A DNA stretch of 64,000 nucleotides from Bradyrhizobium diazoefficiens (lineage in GTDB: Bacteria > Pseudomonadota > Alphaproteobacteria > Rhizobiales > Xanthobacteraceae): the NCBI RefSeq assembly GCF_016599855.1, contig NZ_CP067041.1:2170001-2234000 (forward strand). Reading direction: 5' to 3'. Position 1 is the first letter of the stretch. Each line of letters opens with the position of its first letter. The notes beneath the pieces were generated by a model. The model saw only the letters and a program-made list of their open reading frames with translations, was not told where the DNA came from and did not search any database. Shown piece after piece: positions 37,072-49,416 of the stretch. The position numbers and the translations under genes are program-made.

Positions 37072-39093
37072 ATGAACATCTCGGTTCATGCCGACGCCGA
37101 CCTCACGGCAGTCACGCATGGCGATCTCGCCAACGCCATTCGCTTCCTCGCGGTCGACGCCATCGAGACCTCGCAGTCCGGCCATCCCGGCCTACCCATG
37201 GGCATGGCCGATGTCGCGACAGTGCTGTTCTCGCGCTTCCTGAAATTCGACTCCGCGCATCCCAACTGGCCCGATCGCGATCGCTTCGTGCTGTCCGCAG
37301 GCCACGGCTCGATGCTGCTCTATGCGCTGCTGCATCTGACCGGCGGCGATGTCAGCCTCGATGACATCAAGGCGTTCAGGCAGTGGGGCTCGAAAACGCC
37401 GGGCCATCCGGAGTATGGCCACACACCTGGTGTCGAGACCACGACCGGTCCGCTGGGGCAGGGGATTGCGACCGCGGTCGGCATGGCGCTCGCCGAGCGC
37501 ATGGCCAATGCACGTCATGGTGACGGCCTCGTCGACCACTTCACCTATGTGATCGCGGGCGACGGCTGCTTGATGGAAGGCATCAGCCAGGAGGCGATCT
37601 CGCTCGCCGGCCATCTCCAGCTTGGCCGCCTGATCGTGCTGTTCGACGACAACGGCATCTCTATTGACGGGCCGACATCGCTTGCGACGTCGGACGATCA
37701 GCTCGCACGTTTCGCCGCCTCCGGCTGGTCGGTGCGCCGCGTCGACGGACACGATCCCGAGGCCATCGCGCAGGCGATCGCCGAGGAGCGCGAGAGCGCA
37801 AAACCGTCGCTGATCGCCTGCCGCACCATCATCGGCTATGGCGCGCCGGATCGGCAGGGCACCGAGAAGGCGCATGGCGCGCCGCTCGGCGCCGAGCAGA
37901 TCGCGGCGGCGCGGCGGACACTGGGCTGGGACTACCAGCCGTTCGTGGTACCGATGCCGGTTGCGAAGGCGTGGCGGATGATCGGCCAGCGCGGACAGGT
38001 CGAACGTCTGGCCTGGCTCGATCGCTATGAACGCGCGACGCCCGAGCAGCGCGACCTGTTCATCGAGGGCAAAACGGTTGCCCTGCCGAACGCCTATGCC
38101 CAGGCCTCGGCGAAATTGCGTGAGCGCTTTGCCAGCGAGCGTCCGAAGCTCGCGACGCGTCAGGCCTCGCAGCAGGTGCTCGACGGCATCGCCGGGACGA
38201 TTCCCGGCCTGGTCGGCGGCTCCGCAGACCTGACGCATTCGAACCTGACGCACGCCAAGGCACAAGCGCCCGTCAAACCTGATGCGTTCGCCGGGGATTA
38301 CATCCATTACGGCATTCGCGAGCACGGCATGGCGGCCGCGATGAACGGCCTCGCGTTGCATGGGGGCTTCATTCCCTATGGCGGCACCTTCCTCGCATTC
38401 TCCGATTATAGCCGGCCGGCGATCCGCCTTGCGGCCCTGATGCGGCTGCGCGTCATCCATGTCATGACGCACGACTCCATTGGTCTCGGCGAAGATGGCC
38501 CGACGCATCAGCCGGTCGAGCACCTTGCGGCGCTCCGCGTCATTCCGAACTTGCTGGTGTTCCGCCCCGCAGACGCGATCGAGACGTTGGAGGCCTGGGA
38601 CTGCGCGCTTGAAGCGGAGCATCGCCCCTCCGTGCTGTGCCTGTCGCGTCAGGCGCTGCCGACCTTCCGCAGCGATGTCCGCGGCAGGAACCGCGTTGCG
38701 CGGGGCGCCTATCTCATCGTCTCGCCGGACGGCGGCCGCGACGTCACCCTGATCGCAACCGGTTCGGAAGTCTCGATCGCGCTGGAAGCCGCCCGCCTGC
38801 TCGCGACGGAGCATGTCCGCGCCGCTGTCGTGTCCGCACCGTGCTTCGCCCTATTCGAGGAGCAGCCGGACGACTATCGCGCGGCCGTTCTCGGCACCGC
38901 TCCGCGCGTCGGCATCGAGGCGGCTGTCGTCGGCGATTGGCATCGCTGGCTCGGCGCTGACGGCGAGTTCGTCGGCATGCGCGGCTTCGGCGCCTCGGCA
39001 CCGGCGCCGGTGCTCTACCGTGAATTCGGCATCACGCCGCAAAGCATTGCGGAAGCCGCCCGCCGGGCGATCGCCCGCGCAGGCAAGCGATAA
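37072..39093 (+). CDS. cbbT: Transketolase
   Basis: The ATG at 37072 follows TGGAGGATCTG and gives 673 residues. The TPP-binding motif runs from GDGCLMEG (residues 163-170) to the VLFDDN segment. [23 protein letters not shown] and [19 protein letters not shown] complete the PP and PYR domains, and a C-terminal transketolase domain follows. It transfers two-carbon units in the regenerative Calvin cycle. A second, housekeeping copy would be expected elsewhere. Confidence 0.95.
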   Translation: MNISVHADADLTAVTHGDLANAIRFLAVDAIETSQSGHPGLPMGMADVATVLFSRFLKFDSAHPNWPDRDRFVLSAGHGSMLLYALLHLTGGDVSLDDIKAFRQWGSKTPGHPEYGHTPGVETTTGPLGQGIATAVGMALAERMANARHGDGLVDHFTYVIAGDGCLMEGISQEAISLAGHLQLGRLIVLFDDNGISIDGPTSLATSDDQLARFAASGWSVRRVDGHDPEAIAQAIAEERESAKPSLIACRTIIGYGAPDRQGTEKAHGAPLGAEQIAAARRTLGWDYQPFVVPMPVAKAWRMIGQRGQVERLAWLDRYERATPEQRDLFIEGKTVALPNAYAQASAKLRERFASERPKLATRQASQQVLDGIAGTIPGLVGGSADLTHSNLTHAKAQAPVKPDAFAGDYIHYGIREHGMAAAMNGLALHGGFIPYGGTFLAFSDYSRPAIRLAALMRLRVIHVMTHDSIGLGEDGPTHQPVEHLAALRVIPNLLVFRPADAIETLEAWDCALEAEHRPSVLCLSRQALPTFRSDVRGRNRVARGAYLIVSPDGGRDVTLIATGSEVSIALEAARLLATEHVRAAVVSAPCFALFEEQPDDYRAAVLGTAPRVGIEAAVVGDWHRWLGADGEFVGMRGFGASAPAPVLYREFGITPQSIAEAARRAIARAGKR

Positions 39094-39106
39094 TAGGAGA
39101 TTCTTC

Positions 39107-41684
<2,578 letters not shown>

Positions 41685-41695
41685 GGAGTTTTGTC

Positions 41696-42103
41696 ATGAA
41701 ACTGACCCAGGGTTGCTTCTCGTTCCTGCCCGATCTCACCGACGATCAGATCTATAAGCAGGTGCAATATTGCCTGGCCAACGGTTGGGCGGTGAACATG
41801 GAATTCACCGACGATCCGCATCCCCGCAACACTTATTGGGAAATGTGGGGCCTGCCGATGTTCGATCTCCAGGACGCGGCCGGCGTGATGATGGAGCTCG
41901 CAGAATGCCGCAGGGTCTATGGTGACCGCTACATCCGCATCAGCGGCTTCGATTCCAGCCACGGCTGGGAATCGGTGCGGATCTCCTTCCTGGTCAACCG
42001 CCCGCCGCAGGAGGCCGAGTTCGAGCTGGTGAGGCAGGAGGTGGGCGGCCGCGCGATCCGGTACAGCACCGTTCGCAAGGTGGCCACTCACGCCTCGCAA
42101 TAG
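41696..42103 (+). CDS. cbbS: RuBisCO small subunit, form IC
   Basis: The 135-residue protein starts [20 protein letters not shown], typical of red-type small subunits. [20 protein letters not shown] and the C-terminal extension with [16 protein letters not shown] also fit; red-type enzymes carry such a C-terminal beta-hairpin. It is 11 nt after cbbL with a GAGGAG ribosome site. Two tandem hairpins follow before cbbX. Confidence 0.97.
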   Translation: MKLTQGCFSFLPDLTDDQIYKQVQYCLANGWAVNMEFTDDPHPRNTYWEMWGLPMFDLQDAAGVMMELAECRRVYGDRYIRISGFDSSHGWESVRISFLVNRPPQEAEFELVRQEVGGRAIRYSTVRKVATHASQ

Positions 42104-42117
42104 CCATTGCTCTCCGC

Positions 42118-42189
42118 ACGGAGCTCTCCCTGCTCCGTATCCTTGGCGGACAACTGCTTCGCTGCTCCCCTCGCGGCGAAGCTCTTTTC
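42118..42189 (+). promoter_or_regulatory. Two tandem stem-loops between cbbS and cbbX
   Basis: Hairpin 1 has arms ACGGAGC / GCTCCGT (42118-42124 and 42132-42138). Hairpin 2 has arms GCTTCGC / GCGAAGC (42156-42162 and 42176-42182), with a larger loop and a trailing TCTTTTCTT. The second is terminator-like, and together they sit in the only large gap (98 bp) of the operon. They probably lower expression of cbbXE relative to the very abundant cbbLS message or stabilise its 3' end. Confidence 0.6.
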
Positions 42190-42201
42190 TTCGAGGTGCC
42201 G

Positions 42202-43131
42202 ATGCTTGACGTGCCCCACGCGACGACAACCGAGCCCAACGAGACCAGTTTCGATCTCCGCAAGGAGGCCGAAGCGGCTGGGATCACCGACACGCTGCAA
42301 CAGCTCGAGCGGGAATTGATCGGGCTCAAGCCCGTCAAGAGCCGCGTGCGCCAGATCGCTTCCCTGCTGCTGATCGAGCGCATCCGGCAACGGGCGGGAT
42401 TGGCCTCAGCACCGCCGACGTTGCACATGTCGTTCACCGGTAATCCCGGCACCGGCAAGACCACCGTGGCGCTGCGCATGGCAAAGATCCTGCACGGGCT
42501 CGGTTTCGTGCGGCGCGGACAGGTGATCTCGGTGACGCGCGACGATCTCGTCGGGCAATATATCGGCCACACCGCGCCCAAGACCAAGGAGATATTGAAG
42601 AAAGCGATGGGCGGTGTGCTGTTTATCGACGAGGCCTATTATCTGCACCGGCCCGACAATGAGCGCGACTACGGCCAGGAGGCGATCGAGATCCTGCTCC
42701 AGGTGATGGAGAACCAGCGCGAGGACCTCGTGGTGATCCTCGCCGGCTATGGCGAGCGGATGACGAGCTTCTTCGCTTCCAATCCCGGCTTCCGCTCGCG
42801 TATTGCCCACCACATCGACTTCCCGGACTATGCGGAAGCCGAGTTGCTCGTGATTGCCGAGCTGATGCTGCGGGAACGCGGCTATCGCTTCTCGGCCGCG
42901 GCCCGCGAGGCTTTTGAGAAATACATCGCATTGCGCCGGACACAGCCGTTCTTTTCCAATGCGCGCTCGATCCGCAACGCCGTCGACCGCATCCGCCTGC
43001 GGCAGGCCGATCGCCTGGTCTCCGATCTCGACCGCATGCTCGATGTCGCCGATCTCGAAACGATCGATCCTGCTGACATCCTTGCGAGTCGCGTCTTCAC
43101 TGGCGCCGATACGCGGAGGGCGCAGCCATGA
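42202..43131 (+). CDS. cbbX: Red-type RuBisCO activase
   Basis: The ATG at 42202 (ribosome site GAGG) gives 309 residues; an in-frame GTG lies 6 nt earlier. The AAA+ protein has Walker A GNPGTGKT at 80-87, [10 protein letters not shown] around 139-148 and [19 protein letters not shown] with the pore-loop region. CbbX hexamers remodel inhibited form IC RuBisCO by pulling the large-subunit C-terminus, activated by RuBP. Its stop overlaps the next gene's start (ATGA). Confidence 0.96.
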   Translation: MLDVPHATTTEPNETSFDLRKEAEAAGITDTLQQLERELIGLKPVKSRVRQIASLLLIERIRQRAGLASAPPTLHMSFTGNPGTGKTTVALRMAKILHGLGFVRRGQVISVTRDDLVGQYIGHTAPKTKEILKKAMGGVLFIDEAYYLHRPDNERDYGQEAIEILLQVMENQREDLVVILAGYGERMTSFFASNPGFRSRIAHHIDFPDYAEAELLVIAELMLRERGYRFSAAAREAFEKYIALRRTQPFFSNARSIRNAVDRIRLRQADRLVSDLDRMLDVADLETIDPADILASRVFTGADTRRAQP

Positions 43132-43865
43132 CGCGGGAGATCCTCATTGCCCCATCAATCCTGGCGGCAGACTTCGCGCGCCTCGGCGAGGAGATCGCGG
43201 CGATCGACGCGGCCGGCGCCGACTGGATCCATTGCGACGTCATGGACGGGCATTTCGTTCCGAACATCAGTTTCGGCGCCGATGTCGTCAGGGCGATCCG
43301 GCCGCTGACGAAGAAGATCTTTGACGTGCATCTGATGATCGCATCTGTTGATCCCTATCTGGAGGCGTTTGCGAAGGCGGGTGCCGATGTCATCACCGTC
43401 CATGCCGAGGCGGGCCCGCATCTCGATCGTTCGCTCCAGGCAGTCCGTGCGCTTGGCAAGAAGGCGGGCGTCAGCCTGTGCCCTGCGACGCCCGAGAGCG
43501 CGATCGAATATGTGCTCGATCGTCTCGACCTGGTGCTGGTGATGACGGTCAACCCGGGCTTCGGCGGCCAGTCGTTCCTTAACTCCCAGCTCGAGAAGAT
43601 CGCGCGGCTTCGCGCCATGATCGGCGAGCGGCCGATTCGCCTCGAGGTCGATGGCGGCGTTACGCGCGACAATGCGGCCGCCATTGCCGCCGCAGGCGCC
43701 GACACGCTTGTGGCGGGTTCGGCGGTGTTCGGCGGCCAGAGCAGGGCCGAGTATGCCGGCAACATCGCGGCCATTCGCGTTGCTGCGGAGGCCGGTCGGG
43801 CTCCGAATCTGCAGAATATTTCCGCGCAGCCCATCCGGGCCGGAGAGAGTGCGCTCACCCGGTAG
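43128..43865 (+). CDS. cbbE: Ribulose-phosphate 3-epimerase
   Basis: The 245-residue TIM-barrel protein carries [63 protein letters not shown] and [12 protein letters not shown]. All metal and catalytic residues appear present. It interconverts Xu5P and Ru5P to feed phosphoribulokinase. It is the last gene of the cbb operon and slightly longer at the C-terminus than typical Rpe. Confidence 0.95.
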   Translation: MTREILIAPSILAADFARLGEEIAAIDAAGADWIHCDVMDGHFVPNISFGADVVRAIRPLTKKIFDVHLMIASVDPYLEAFAKAGADVITVHAEAGPHLDRSLQAVRALGKKAGVSLCPATPESAIEYVLDRLDLVLVMTVNPGFGGQSFLNSQLEKIARLRAMIGERPIRLEVDGGVTRDNAAAIAAAGADTLVAGSAVFGGQSRAEYAGNIAAIRVAAEAGRAPNLQNISAQPIRAGESALTR

Positions 43866-44106
43866 ACTACGGATGAGATGCGCACCGATGCTGTTGTGGT
43901 TCCGGTTGTGCCAAGGCGTGCCACTTTTCTCCGGGGTTCTACGGAGGAGGCGGTGCAAACCGATCGGTTTTTTCAGGCCGGGGTAACCAACACACCCAAG
44001 ACGAGAGTTCGATTAACACCCGTGCAATGATAAGCGTCTCAATCTGTGGTTTAGGAACGCTGTGAGAGCGCGGGATGCGGAACGAAGATATTTGCAAGCA
44101 TGAGGC

Positions 44107-45996
44107 ATGCACGCGGCGTGGCGTGATGGCGTGAGCATGCATCCTCTGTTCGCCGAGCAGCTCCGCTGCGCCACCGATGCGACCGGACAGTTCGATCTCG
44201 TCAAGCTGGGCGAGCTCGTCAGCGCGGCCTATGAGGCGGGCGATCGCGACCGCCAGATGATGACCGACCTGCGCGGGCACACGCCCGATCAAGTCGAGCA
44301 GGATCTGCTGCGGACCCAGGAGTTCCTCGACACTATCGTCGAAAACATCCCGATCGCCGTGTTCGCGAAATGCGCGAAGGATTCGCGCTATATCCTGCTC
44401 AACCGCGCCGGCGAGGACTATTACGGCCTGCCGCGCGAGCAGATGCTGGGCAGGACGCCTGAGGAGATTTTTCCAGCCGACGTCGCCCGCATGGTCAACG
44501 AGCAGGATCGTCGCGTCGTCGCCAGCGGCATGCCGATGTTGCTCGAGGAGCATCTGCTCGAAATCGGCGTCAAGGGCCACGATCGCGTGGTCAACTCGCG
44601 CAAGATGCTGATCACGGACGGCGACGGCGACCCGCAATACCTGCTCGGCGTGATCGAGGACGTCACCGAACGCGTCACCACGCAGGAGCGCATCAGCCAC
44701 CTGGCCCAGCATGATGCGCTGACCGACCTGCCGAACCGCAGCGCTTTCAATGTGGCGCTGGACGAGCGGCTGGAACGGGCGCAGGAGGCGGCGACCAGCT
44801 TCGCTGTGCTCAGCCTCGATCTCGATCACTTCAAGGAGATCAACGATGTGTTCGGCCATCCCGTCGGCGACATGCTGATGCGGGCGGCGGCCGAGCGGCT
44901 TGCAGCTGAAGCCGACGGCGCCTTTGTCGCCCGCATTGGCGGCGACGAGTTCATGATACTGATGCCCGACGACGCCCGCCGTGAAGACGTGCTCTCGCTC
45001 GCTGAGCGTCTGGTCGAGGCGATCGGCAAGGAGCTCGAGGTCGACGACTATCTTTCCCATGTCGGCCTCAGTGTCGGCATCGCGGTCTATCCGGACGACG
45101 GCGTCGATGCGGCGACACTGCTTGCGAACGCCGATTCCGCGCTCTATCGCGCCAAGCGCGAGGGCCGGCGCAGGGTCTGCTTCTTTGAAACCGAGATGGA
45201 CCGGGAGCTGCGCGACCGCAGGCTGTTGCAGCACGATCTGCGGCAGGCGGTGGAGCGGAACCAGTTGTTGGTCTACTTCCAGCCGCAGGCGCGGATGGAT
45301 GGCGAGATCATCGGCTTCGAGGCGCTGGTGCGCTGGAACCATCCGAGCCGCGGCATTGTGCCGCCCGACCAGTTCATTCCGCTTGCCGAGGAGAACGGGC
45401 TGATCATCGAGATCGGCGAATGGGTGCTGCGCGAGGCGTGTCGTGAGGCGGCATCCTGGCCACGGCCGCTGCAGGTTGCGGTCAATTTGTCGCCAGTCCA
45501 GTTCCAGGCAGGCGACCTCGAACGGTCCGTCCACCAGATCCTGCTGGAGACGGGACTTGCGCCGACGCGGCTCGAGGTCGAGATCACCGAGGGCGTGCTG
45601 ATCGGCGATTTCACCCGCGCGCTCAATCTGCTGCGGCGGCTTAAGGCGCTCGGCATCCGCATCGCGATGGACGATTTCGGCACCGGGTACTCATCGCTGT
45701 CCTATTTGCAGTCGTTTCCGTTCGACAAGATCAAGATCGACCGCAGCTTCATCTGCAACCTCGAAGCAACGCCGCAATCGGGCGAAATCGTTCGCGCGGT
45801 CTTGGGCCTTGCCCACGCCCTGCACCTTCCGGTCGTTGCTGAAGGAGTGGAGACGGAGGCGCAGCGCGCCTTCCTGGAACGCGAGGCTTGCGATGAGATG
45901 CAGGGCTATCTCATCGGGCGGCCCGAACCGATCGAACATTACCTCGAGTTGATCGGCATCAACCTGGAACGCCGTCGCTACGCCTATGCATCGTGA
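44107..45996 (+). CDS. PAS-GGDEF-EAL cyclic-di-GMP signalling protein
   Basis: The 629-residue protein has no signal or membrane segment. A PAS domain spans about residues 68-190 (FLDTIVENIPIAVFAKCAKD). The diguanylate cyclase domain has an intact GGDEF motif at 278-282. The phosphodiesterase domain has FEALVRWNHP (405-414), DDFGTGYSSLSYLQSFPFDK and VVAEGVETEAQ, so its core catalytic motifs look intact. No RxxD inhibitory site is visible just before GGDEF. The start at 44107 is uncertain; the ATG at 44137 is an alternative. It stands alone downstream of the cbb operon. Confidence 0.92.
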   Translation: MHAAWRDGVSMHPLFAEQLRCATDATGQFDLVKLGELVSAAYEAGDRDRQMMTDLRGHTPDQVEQDLLRTQEFLDTIVENIPIAVFAKCAKDSRYILLNRAGEDYYGLPREQMLGRTPEEIFPADVARMVNEQDRRVVASGMPMLLEEHLLEIGVKGHDRVVNSRKMLITDGDGDPQYLLGVIEDVTERVTTQERISHLAQHDALTDLPNRSAFNVALDERLERAQEAATSFAVLSLDLDHFKEINDVFGHPVGDMLMRAAAERLAAEADGAFVARIGGDEFMILMPDDARREDVLSLAERLVEAIGKELEVDDYLSHVGLSVGIAVYPDDGVDAATLLANADSALYRAKREGRRRVCFFETEMDRELRDRRLLQHDLRQAVERNQLLVYFQPQARMDGEIIGFEALVRWNHPSRGIVPPDQFIPLAEENGLIIEIGEWVLREACREAASWPRPLQVAVNLSPVQFQAGDLERSVHQILLETGLAPTRLEVEITEGVLIGDFTRALNLLRRLKALGIRIAMDDFGTGYSSLSYLQSFPFDKIKIDRSFICNLEATPQSGEIVRAVLGLAHALHLPVVAEGVETEAQRAFLEREACDEMQGYLIGRPEPIEHYLELIGINLERRRYAYAS

Positions 45997-46161
45997 GTTC
46001 CAAGCTCGAATTCGTCCGATAGGAACCAATGCGTGTCTGCGCATTTCCTAAAATTAACCCAGGTTAACCGGGCGGTGGGCGCAAAAAATGTTTTGCACAA
46101 TCGCCATCGCCCTGACGTAAATCGGGGCAATAAGCCTCATGTGAACGCGAGGGAGGGTCTC

Positions 46162-46374
46162 ATGGAGAACGTACGTCGCTACCGTGCGCTGGCGTCCCTC
46201 TGTCGCCAGCAGGCGGCCTATCGGCCGCTCCAGAACTGGCAGCTCCTCGGACAGGCCGAACATTTCGAATATCTCGCCGAGATTGCGCTGAAGGCGCATT
46301 TCGACGCGTGCAATGCCCAGCGCGAAGAAGACGCGATCGCAGCCGCGGCATGGGAGACCCCCGCCGCGGCGTGA
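46162..46374 (+). CDS. Small protein of the 'VRRYR' family, unknown function
   Basis: The ATG at 46162 follows GAGGGAGGG and gives 70 residues. MENVRRYRALASLCRQQAAY, then RPLQNWQLLGQAEHFEYLAE, parallels the protein at 33540. It is all-helical by appearance, with an Ala-rich tail. Function unknown; the paralogy suggests a lineage-specific family. Confidence 0.75.
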   Translation: MENVRRYRALASLCRQQAAYRPLQNWQLLGQAEHFEYLAEIALKAHFDACNAQREEDAIAAAAWETPAAA

Positions 46375-46504
46375 GAAGCTGCTGCCTTGATCCCGTTAGC
46401 CGTGCGCGACCGCGAGCCCTGCGGACCGAGAATGGCGTTTCCCGGCAACGCCTAATCAGACGCTCACTTGCGGCCTTGGCGCATTCTGAATCGCCGCCTT
46501 GGGC

Positions 46505-46540
46505 CGGGCTTTTCTTTTCCAACGGGCTTTTCTTTTCCAA
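46505..46540 (+). repeat. Perfect 18-bp tandem duplication
   Basis: CGGGCTTTTCTTTTCCAA occurs twice in direct succession (46505-46522 and 46523-46540), about 85 bp upstream of the DegP-like start codon. The T-rich units differ from the surrounding GC-rich DNA. It may reflect slippage in a leader, and its copy number could vary between strains. Confidence 0.85.
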
Positions 46541-46624
46541 GAATTAATCGGACGGACGGGACGTCGTAAGGTGGCGATGACCATGTTGGGTGCAAGGCGA
46601 CTTACCCAATATGGAGATTTCGAC

Positions 46625-48160
46625 ATGAAAGATCCCGTCAGTTCCAACATCACGACATCCCGCAAGATCTTGAAACCGCGCCGCCTTGCGCTGCTCGGTA
46701 CTGTAGCCGCGCTTGGTGTGGCCGTGCTGGTTGCATCACCGGCTTCGACGCCGTTCGGTGTGAGCTCCCTGATTTCACCGGCACGAGCGACCGAGGCAAC
46801 CGCGACGCCGCCGGGCTTCGCCGACCTCGTCAGCAAGGTCAAACCCGCCGTCATTTCGGTGCGGGTGAAGATCGACCAGGACAGCGACAAGAGCGCAATG
46901 CTGCAACAGAACCGGATGGACCACGACGAGGATTCCCCGTTCGACCAGTTCTCGCGGCAGTTCGGTTTCCGCTTGCCCAACGGCATGAACGGCATGGCGC
47001 GTGAACGCCACCAGGTGATCACGGGCGAGGGGTCCGGCTTCTTCATCTCCGCCGACGGCTATGCGGTGACCAACAACCACGTCGTCGATCACGCCCAGTC
47101 CGTACAGGTGACGACGGATGACGGCACGATCTACACCGCGAAGGTGGTCGGCACCGATCCGAAGACCGATCTCGCGCTGATCAAGGTCGACGGCAAGAAG
47201 GATTTTCCGTTCGTGAAATTCTCCGACCAGAAGCCGCGGATCGGTGACTGGGTGGTCGCAGTCGGCAATCCCTTCGGCCTCGGTGGCACCGTGACCGCCG
47301 GCATCGTCTCCGCCAGTGGCCGCGACATCGGCAACGGCCCCTATGACGATTTCATCCAGATCGACGCCCCGATCAACAAGGGCAATTCCGGCGGACCGGC
47401 CTTCGACATGAACGGCAACGTGATCGGCGTGAACACGGCGATCTTCTCGCCGTCCGGCGGCTCGGTCGGCATCGGCTTCGACATTCCGGCTTCGACCGCG
47501 AAGCTCGTGGTCGCACAGCTGAAGGATAAGGGTGCCGTCACCCGCGGCTGGCTCGGCGTGCAGGTGCAGCCGGTGACCCCGGAGATCGCCGACAGCCTCG
47601 GCCTGAAGGCGGCGCGCGGCGCAATCGTCGACAACCCGCAGGATGGCAGTCCGGCAGCGAAGGCCGGCATCGAGGCGGGTGATGTCATCACCGCCGTCAA
47701 CGGCACGGCGATCAAGGATTCGCGCGATCTCGCCCGCACCATCGCCACGCTGGCGCCGGGCACGTCCGTGAAACTCGATGTCATCCACAAGGGCCAAACC
47801 AAGACGGTGACGCTGGCGCTCGGCGAGCTGCCGAACGAGCGGCAGGCCAAGGCCGATGGCGGCAAAACGCAGCAGGCACTCGGTACGCCGCGCCTCGGCT
47901 TGAGCCTGGCGCCGGCCGGCGACGTTCAGGGCGCCGGCCAGAAGGGTGTGGTGGTCACCGACGTCGATCCGCAGGGGCCGGCGGCGCAGCACGGCATCCA
48001 GACCGGCGATGTCATCCTCAATGTCGGCGGCAAGCCCGTCGCCAATGTCGGCGACGTCCGTTCCGAACTGGCGCAGGCCAAATCGTCCGGCAAGAACAGC
48101 GTATTGTTGCAGGTGAAGAGCGCGGAAGCGACCCGCTTCGTCGCGGTGCCCCTGGCATAG
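46625..48160 (+). CDS. DegP/HtrA-like periplasmic serine endoprotease
   Basis: The ATG at 46625 follows TGGAGATT with good spacing and gives 511 residues. A membrane or signal segment lies at about 20-40. The trypsin-like domain has His 152 (TNNHVV), Asp 182 (KTDLALIKV) and Ser 255 (NKGNSGGPAF). Two PDZ domains follow, beginning near RGWLGVQVQPVTPEIA and TPRLGLSLAP. It degrades or refolds damaged envelope proteins. It is monocistronic, with a terminator 25 nt downstream. Confidence 0.93.
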   Translation: MKDPVSSNITTSRKILKPRRLALLGTVAALGVAVLVASPASTPFGVSSLISPARATEATATPPGFADLVSKVKPAVISVRVKIDQDSDKSAMLQQNRMDHDEDSPFDQFSRQFGFRLPNGMNGMARERHQVITGEGSGFFISADGYAVTNNHVVDHAQSVQVTTDDGTIYTAKVVGTDPKTDLALIKVDGKKDFPFVKFSDQKPRIGDWVVAVGNPFGLGGTVTAGIVSASGRDIGNGPYDDFIQIDAPINKGNSGGPAFDMNGNVIGVNTAIFSPSGGSVGIGFDIPASTAKLVVAQLKDKGAVTRGWLGVQVQPVTPEIADSLGLKAARGAIVDNPQDGSPAAKAGIEAGDVITAVNGTAIKDSRDLARTIATLAPGTSVKLDVIHKGQTKTVTLALGELPNERQAKADGGKTQQALGTPRLGLSLAPAGDVQGAGQKGVVVTDVDPQGPAAQHGIQTGDVILNVGGKPVANVGDVRSELAQAKSSGKNSVLLQVKSAEATRFVAVPLA

Positions 48161-48184
48161 TCTTGCGGTCTTGAGGACAACTTC

Positions 48185-48213
48185 AAAAGGCGGCCTGCGG
48201 GCCGCCTTTTTTT
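48185..48213 (+). terminator. Rho-independent terminator of the DegP-like gene
   Basis: An 11-bp stem (AAAAGGCGGCC / GGCCGCCTTTT) with a TGCG loop continues into a run of seven T residues at 48207-48213, 25 nt after the stop codon. Confidence 0.93.
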
Positions 48214-48437
48214 GTGCGCGCCTGCGAGATACCGACAGGCCGCCGATAACATTCTCGTTAACGGCAGCAATGATGACGGGGCTTCGTCCGAAAAAGCCGC
48301 GTTCGCCCGTCAGACTTCGATAGCCCGTTGGGCTTTGGCGGCAATGAAGGCGCCGAAGCAAATTGCAGGAGTGGAACTTCGGACCTCCGGCTGCTTTGTG
48401 GAACCGGCCGGTAGTTCGCATTTGATCGGTGCCCGAT

Positions 48438-48800
48438 ATGGATCGATTGAAGCTTTCGCTGAAGCTTGCGCTGTTTGCGGCGTCTCTCGTGCTGTCGAGC
48501 GGAACTGCCATGGGGCGCGATGACGGCCGCTTTGCAAATTCGCCGCTGAAACCCTGGTTCGACAGTCTGCGCAGCCATCTCGGTCCGTGCTGCTCGGATG
48601 CCGACGGCGTTGTCGTAGCCGATCCCGATTGGGACTCGCACAATGGACACTATCGCGTCCATCTCGACGGGCAGTGGGTCGAAGTCCCTGACGAAGCCGT
48701 CATCACCGAGCCGAACCGCGCCGGCCGCACCATGGTCTGGCCAGTCAAGACGGCGTTTGGCATTTCGATCCGCTGCTTCATGCCCGGTAGCATGATTTAA
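48438..48800 (+). CDS. Small secreted protein, unknown function
   Basis: From the ATG at 48438 (a GTG at 48429 is also possible) the protein is 120 residues. The signal peptide spans about residues 1-25 (LKLALFAASLVLSSGTAMG). The mature part is compact with three cysteines (GPCCSDADG and IRCFMPG) and GQWVEVPDEAVITEPNRAGR. I recognise no family. It is likely a periplasmic conserved hypothetical protein. Confidence 0.75.
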   Translation: MDRLKLSLKLALFAASLVLSSGTAMGRDDGRFANSPLKPWFDSLRSHLGPCCSDADGVVVADPDWDSHNGHYRVHLDGQWVEVPDEAVITEPNRAGRTMVWPVKTAFGISIRCFMPGSMI

Positions 48801-48812
48801 CGCCGGTCAGTG

Positions 48813-49109
48813 TCACCGCTTGGCGGATTTGCGCTTTGAGCTCTTCTTTTTGGACGACTTCTTGGATGTCTTCCGCTTTGAGCTCTTCTTTTTGGATGTC
48901 TTCCGGCTCGATGCCTTCTTCGGCACCTTCTTGCCCTTCTTGCGCGCCTTGGAGAGGCCGATCGCAATCGCCTGCTTGCGACTCTTCACGCGTCCGCCGC
49001 GACCGCCTCGTCCGCTTTTCGCGGTACCCTTCTTGTAACGGCGCATCTCGCGTTCGACATCGCTGCCGGCGCTGCGCGAGTAGCGGCGCTTCTTTGCCTT
49101 GCGTGCCAT
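48813..49109 (-). CDS. Histone-H1-like lysine-rich protein (DUF6496-like)
   Basis: The ATG at 49109 follows GGGAGAGAG and gives 98 residues. The conserved part (MARKAKKRRYSRSAG, then KSRKQAIAIGLSKARKKGKK) resembles DUF6496. The C-terminal 35 residues are almost only Lys, Ser, Thr and Arg in KKxS/KRKxS repeats, like a eukaryotic H1 tail. Such a protein would bind DNA or RNA without sequence specificity. An EcfG-type promoter candidate lies at 49137-49161, suggesting stress or stationary-phase expression. Confidence 0.8.
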   Translation of the reverse strand: MARKAKKRRYSRSAGSDVEREMRRYKKGTAKSGRGGRGGRVKSRKQAIAIGLSKARKKGKKVPKKASSRKTSKKKSSKRKTSKKSSKKKSSKRKSAKR

Positions 49110-49136
49110 CAGCTCTCTCCCTTGGCCCAGGGAAAG

Positions 49137-49161
49137 AACCGTATTGCTGACACAACGTTCC
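49137..49161 (-). promoter_or_regulatory. EcfG-type general stress promoter candidate
   Basis: On the minus strand GGAAC-N16-GGTT lies about 28 bp before the ATG of the H1-like gene. The alphaproteobacterial EcfG consensus is GGAAC-N16/17-CGTT, so only the first -10 base differs. The spacing leaves a short leader containing the ribosome site. Confidence 0.5.
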
Positions 49162-49184
49162 AAATGCGCCGGCGGCTGCGTTCC

Positions 49185-49379
49185 TCAGAAGGAGTTGGCG
49201 AGCTCGATCTCGGCTTCCAGCACCTGGATGCGGCGCGCGGCTTCGGCAAAGGACAGACCTCGATCATATTGCGCGGGCTGGTAGGCCTCTTCACTCAGCC
49301 GCTTCAGCCGCAGCCCCTGCGCCCGGGTCATCTGCTCCATCAGAAAAGCCTTGGCGTCGTATTTACCTTGAACCTGCAT
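49185..49379 (-). CDS. Small DUF3072-like protein
   Basis: The ATG at 49379 (ribosome site GGAGA) gives 64 residues; a GTG two codons earlier is possible. MTRAQGLRLKRLSEEAYQPA followed by DRGLSFAEAARRIQVLEAEI resembles the DUF3072 pattern of a helix, an SEEA motif, and an EA-x-x-RI helix. It may bind nucleic acid, but no function is established. It is divergent from the gene at 49441, and a LexA-type box lies between them. Confidence 0.65.
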   Translation of the reverse strand: MQVQGKYDAKAFLMEQMTRAQGLRLKRLSEEAYQPAQYDRGLSFAEAARRIQVLEAEIELANSF

Positions 49380-49416
49380 GTTCACTCTCCGTCCCGGATT
49401 CGTGGCTTGACTATAT

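Noticed and set aside
43957..43973. Palindrome AAACCGATCGGTTT followed by T residues, as a terminator of the cbb operon
   Set aside because: The palindrome has no unpaired loop, so a stable hairpin would need to melt its centre. The stem left is too short to call it a terminator.
46775..48643. Long minus-strand frame across the DegP-like gene
   Set aside because: The plus-strand frame has the full catalytic triad and two PDZ domains. The antisense frame has no recognisable features.
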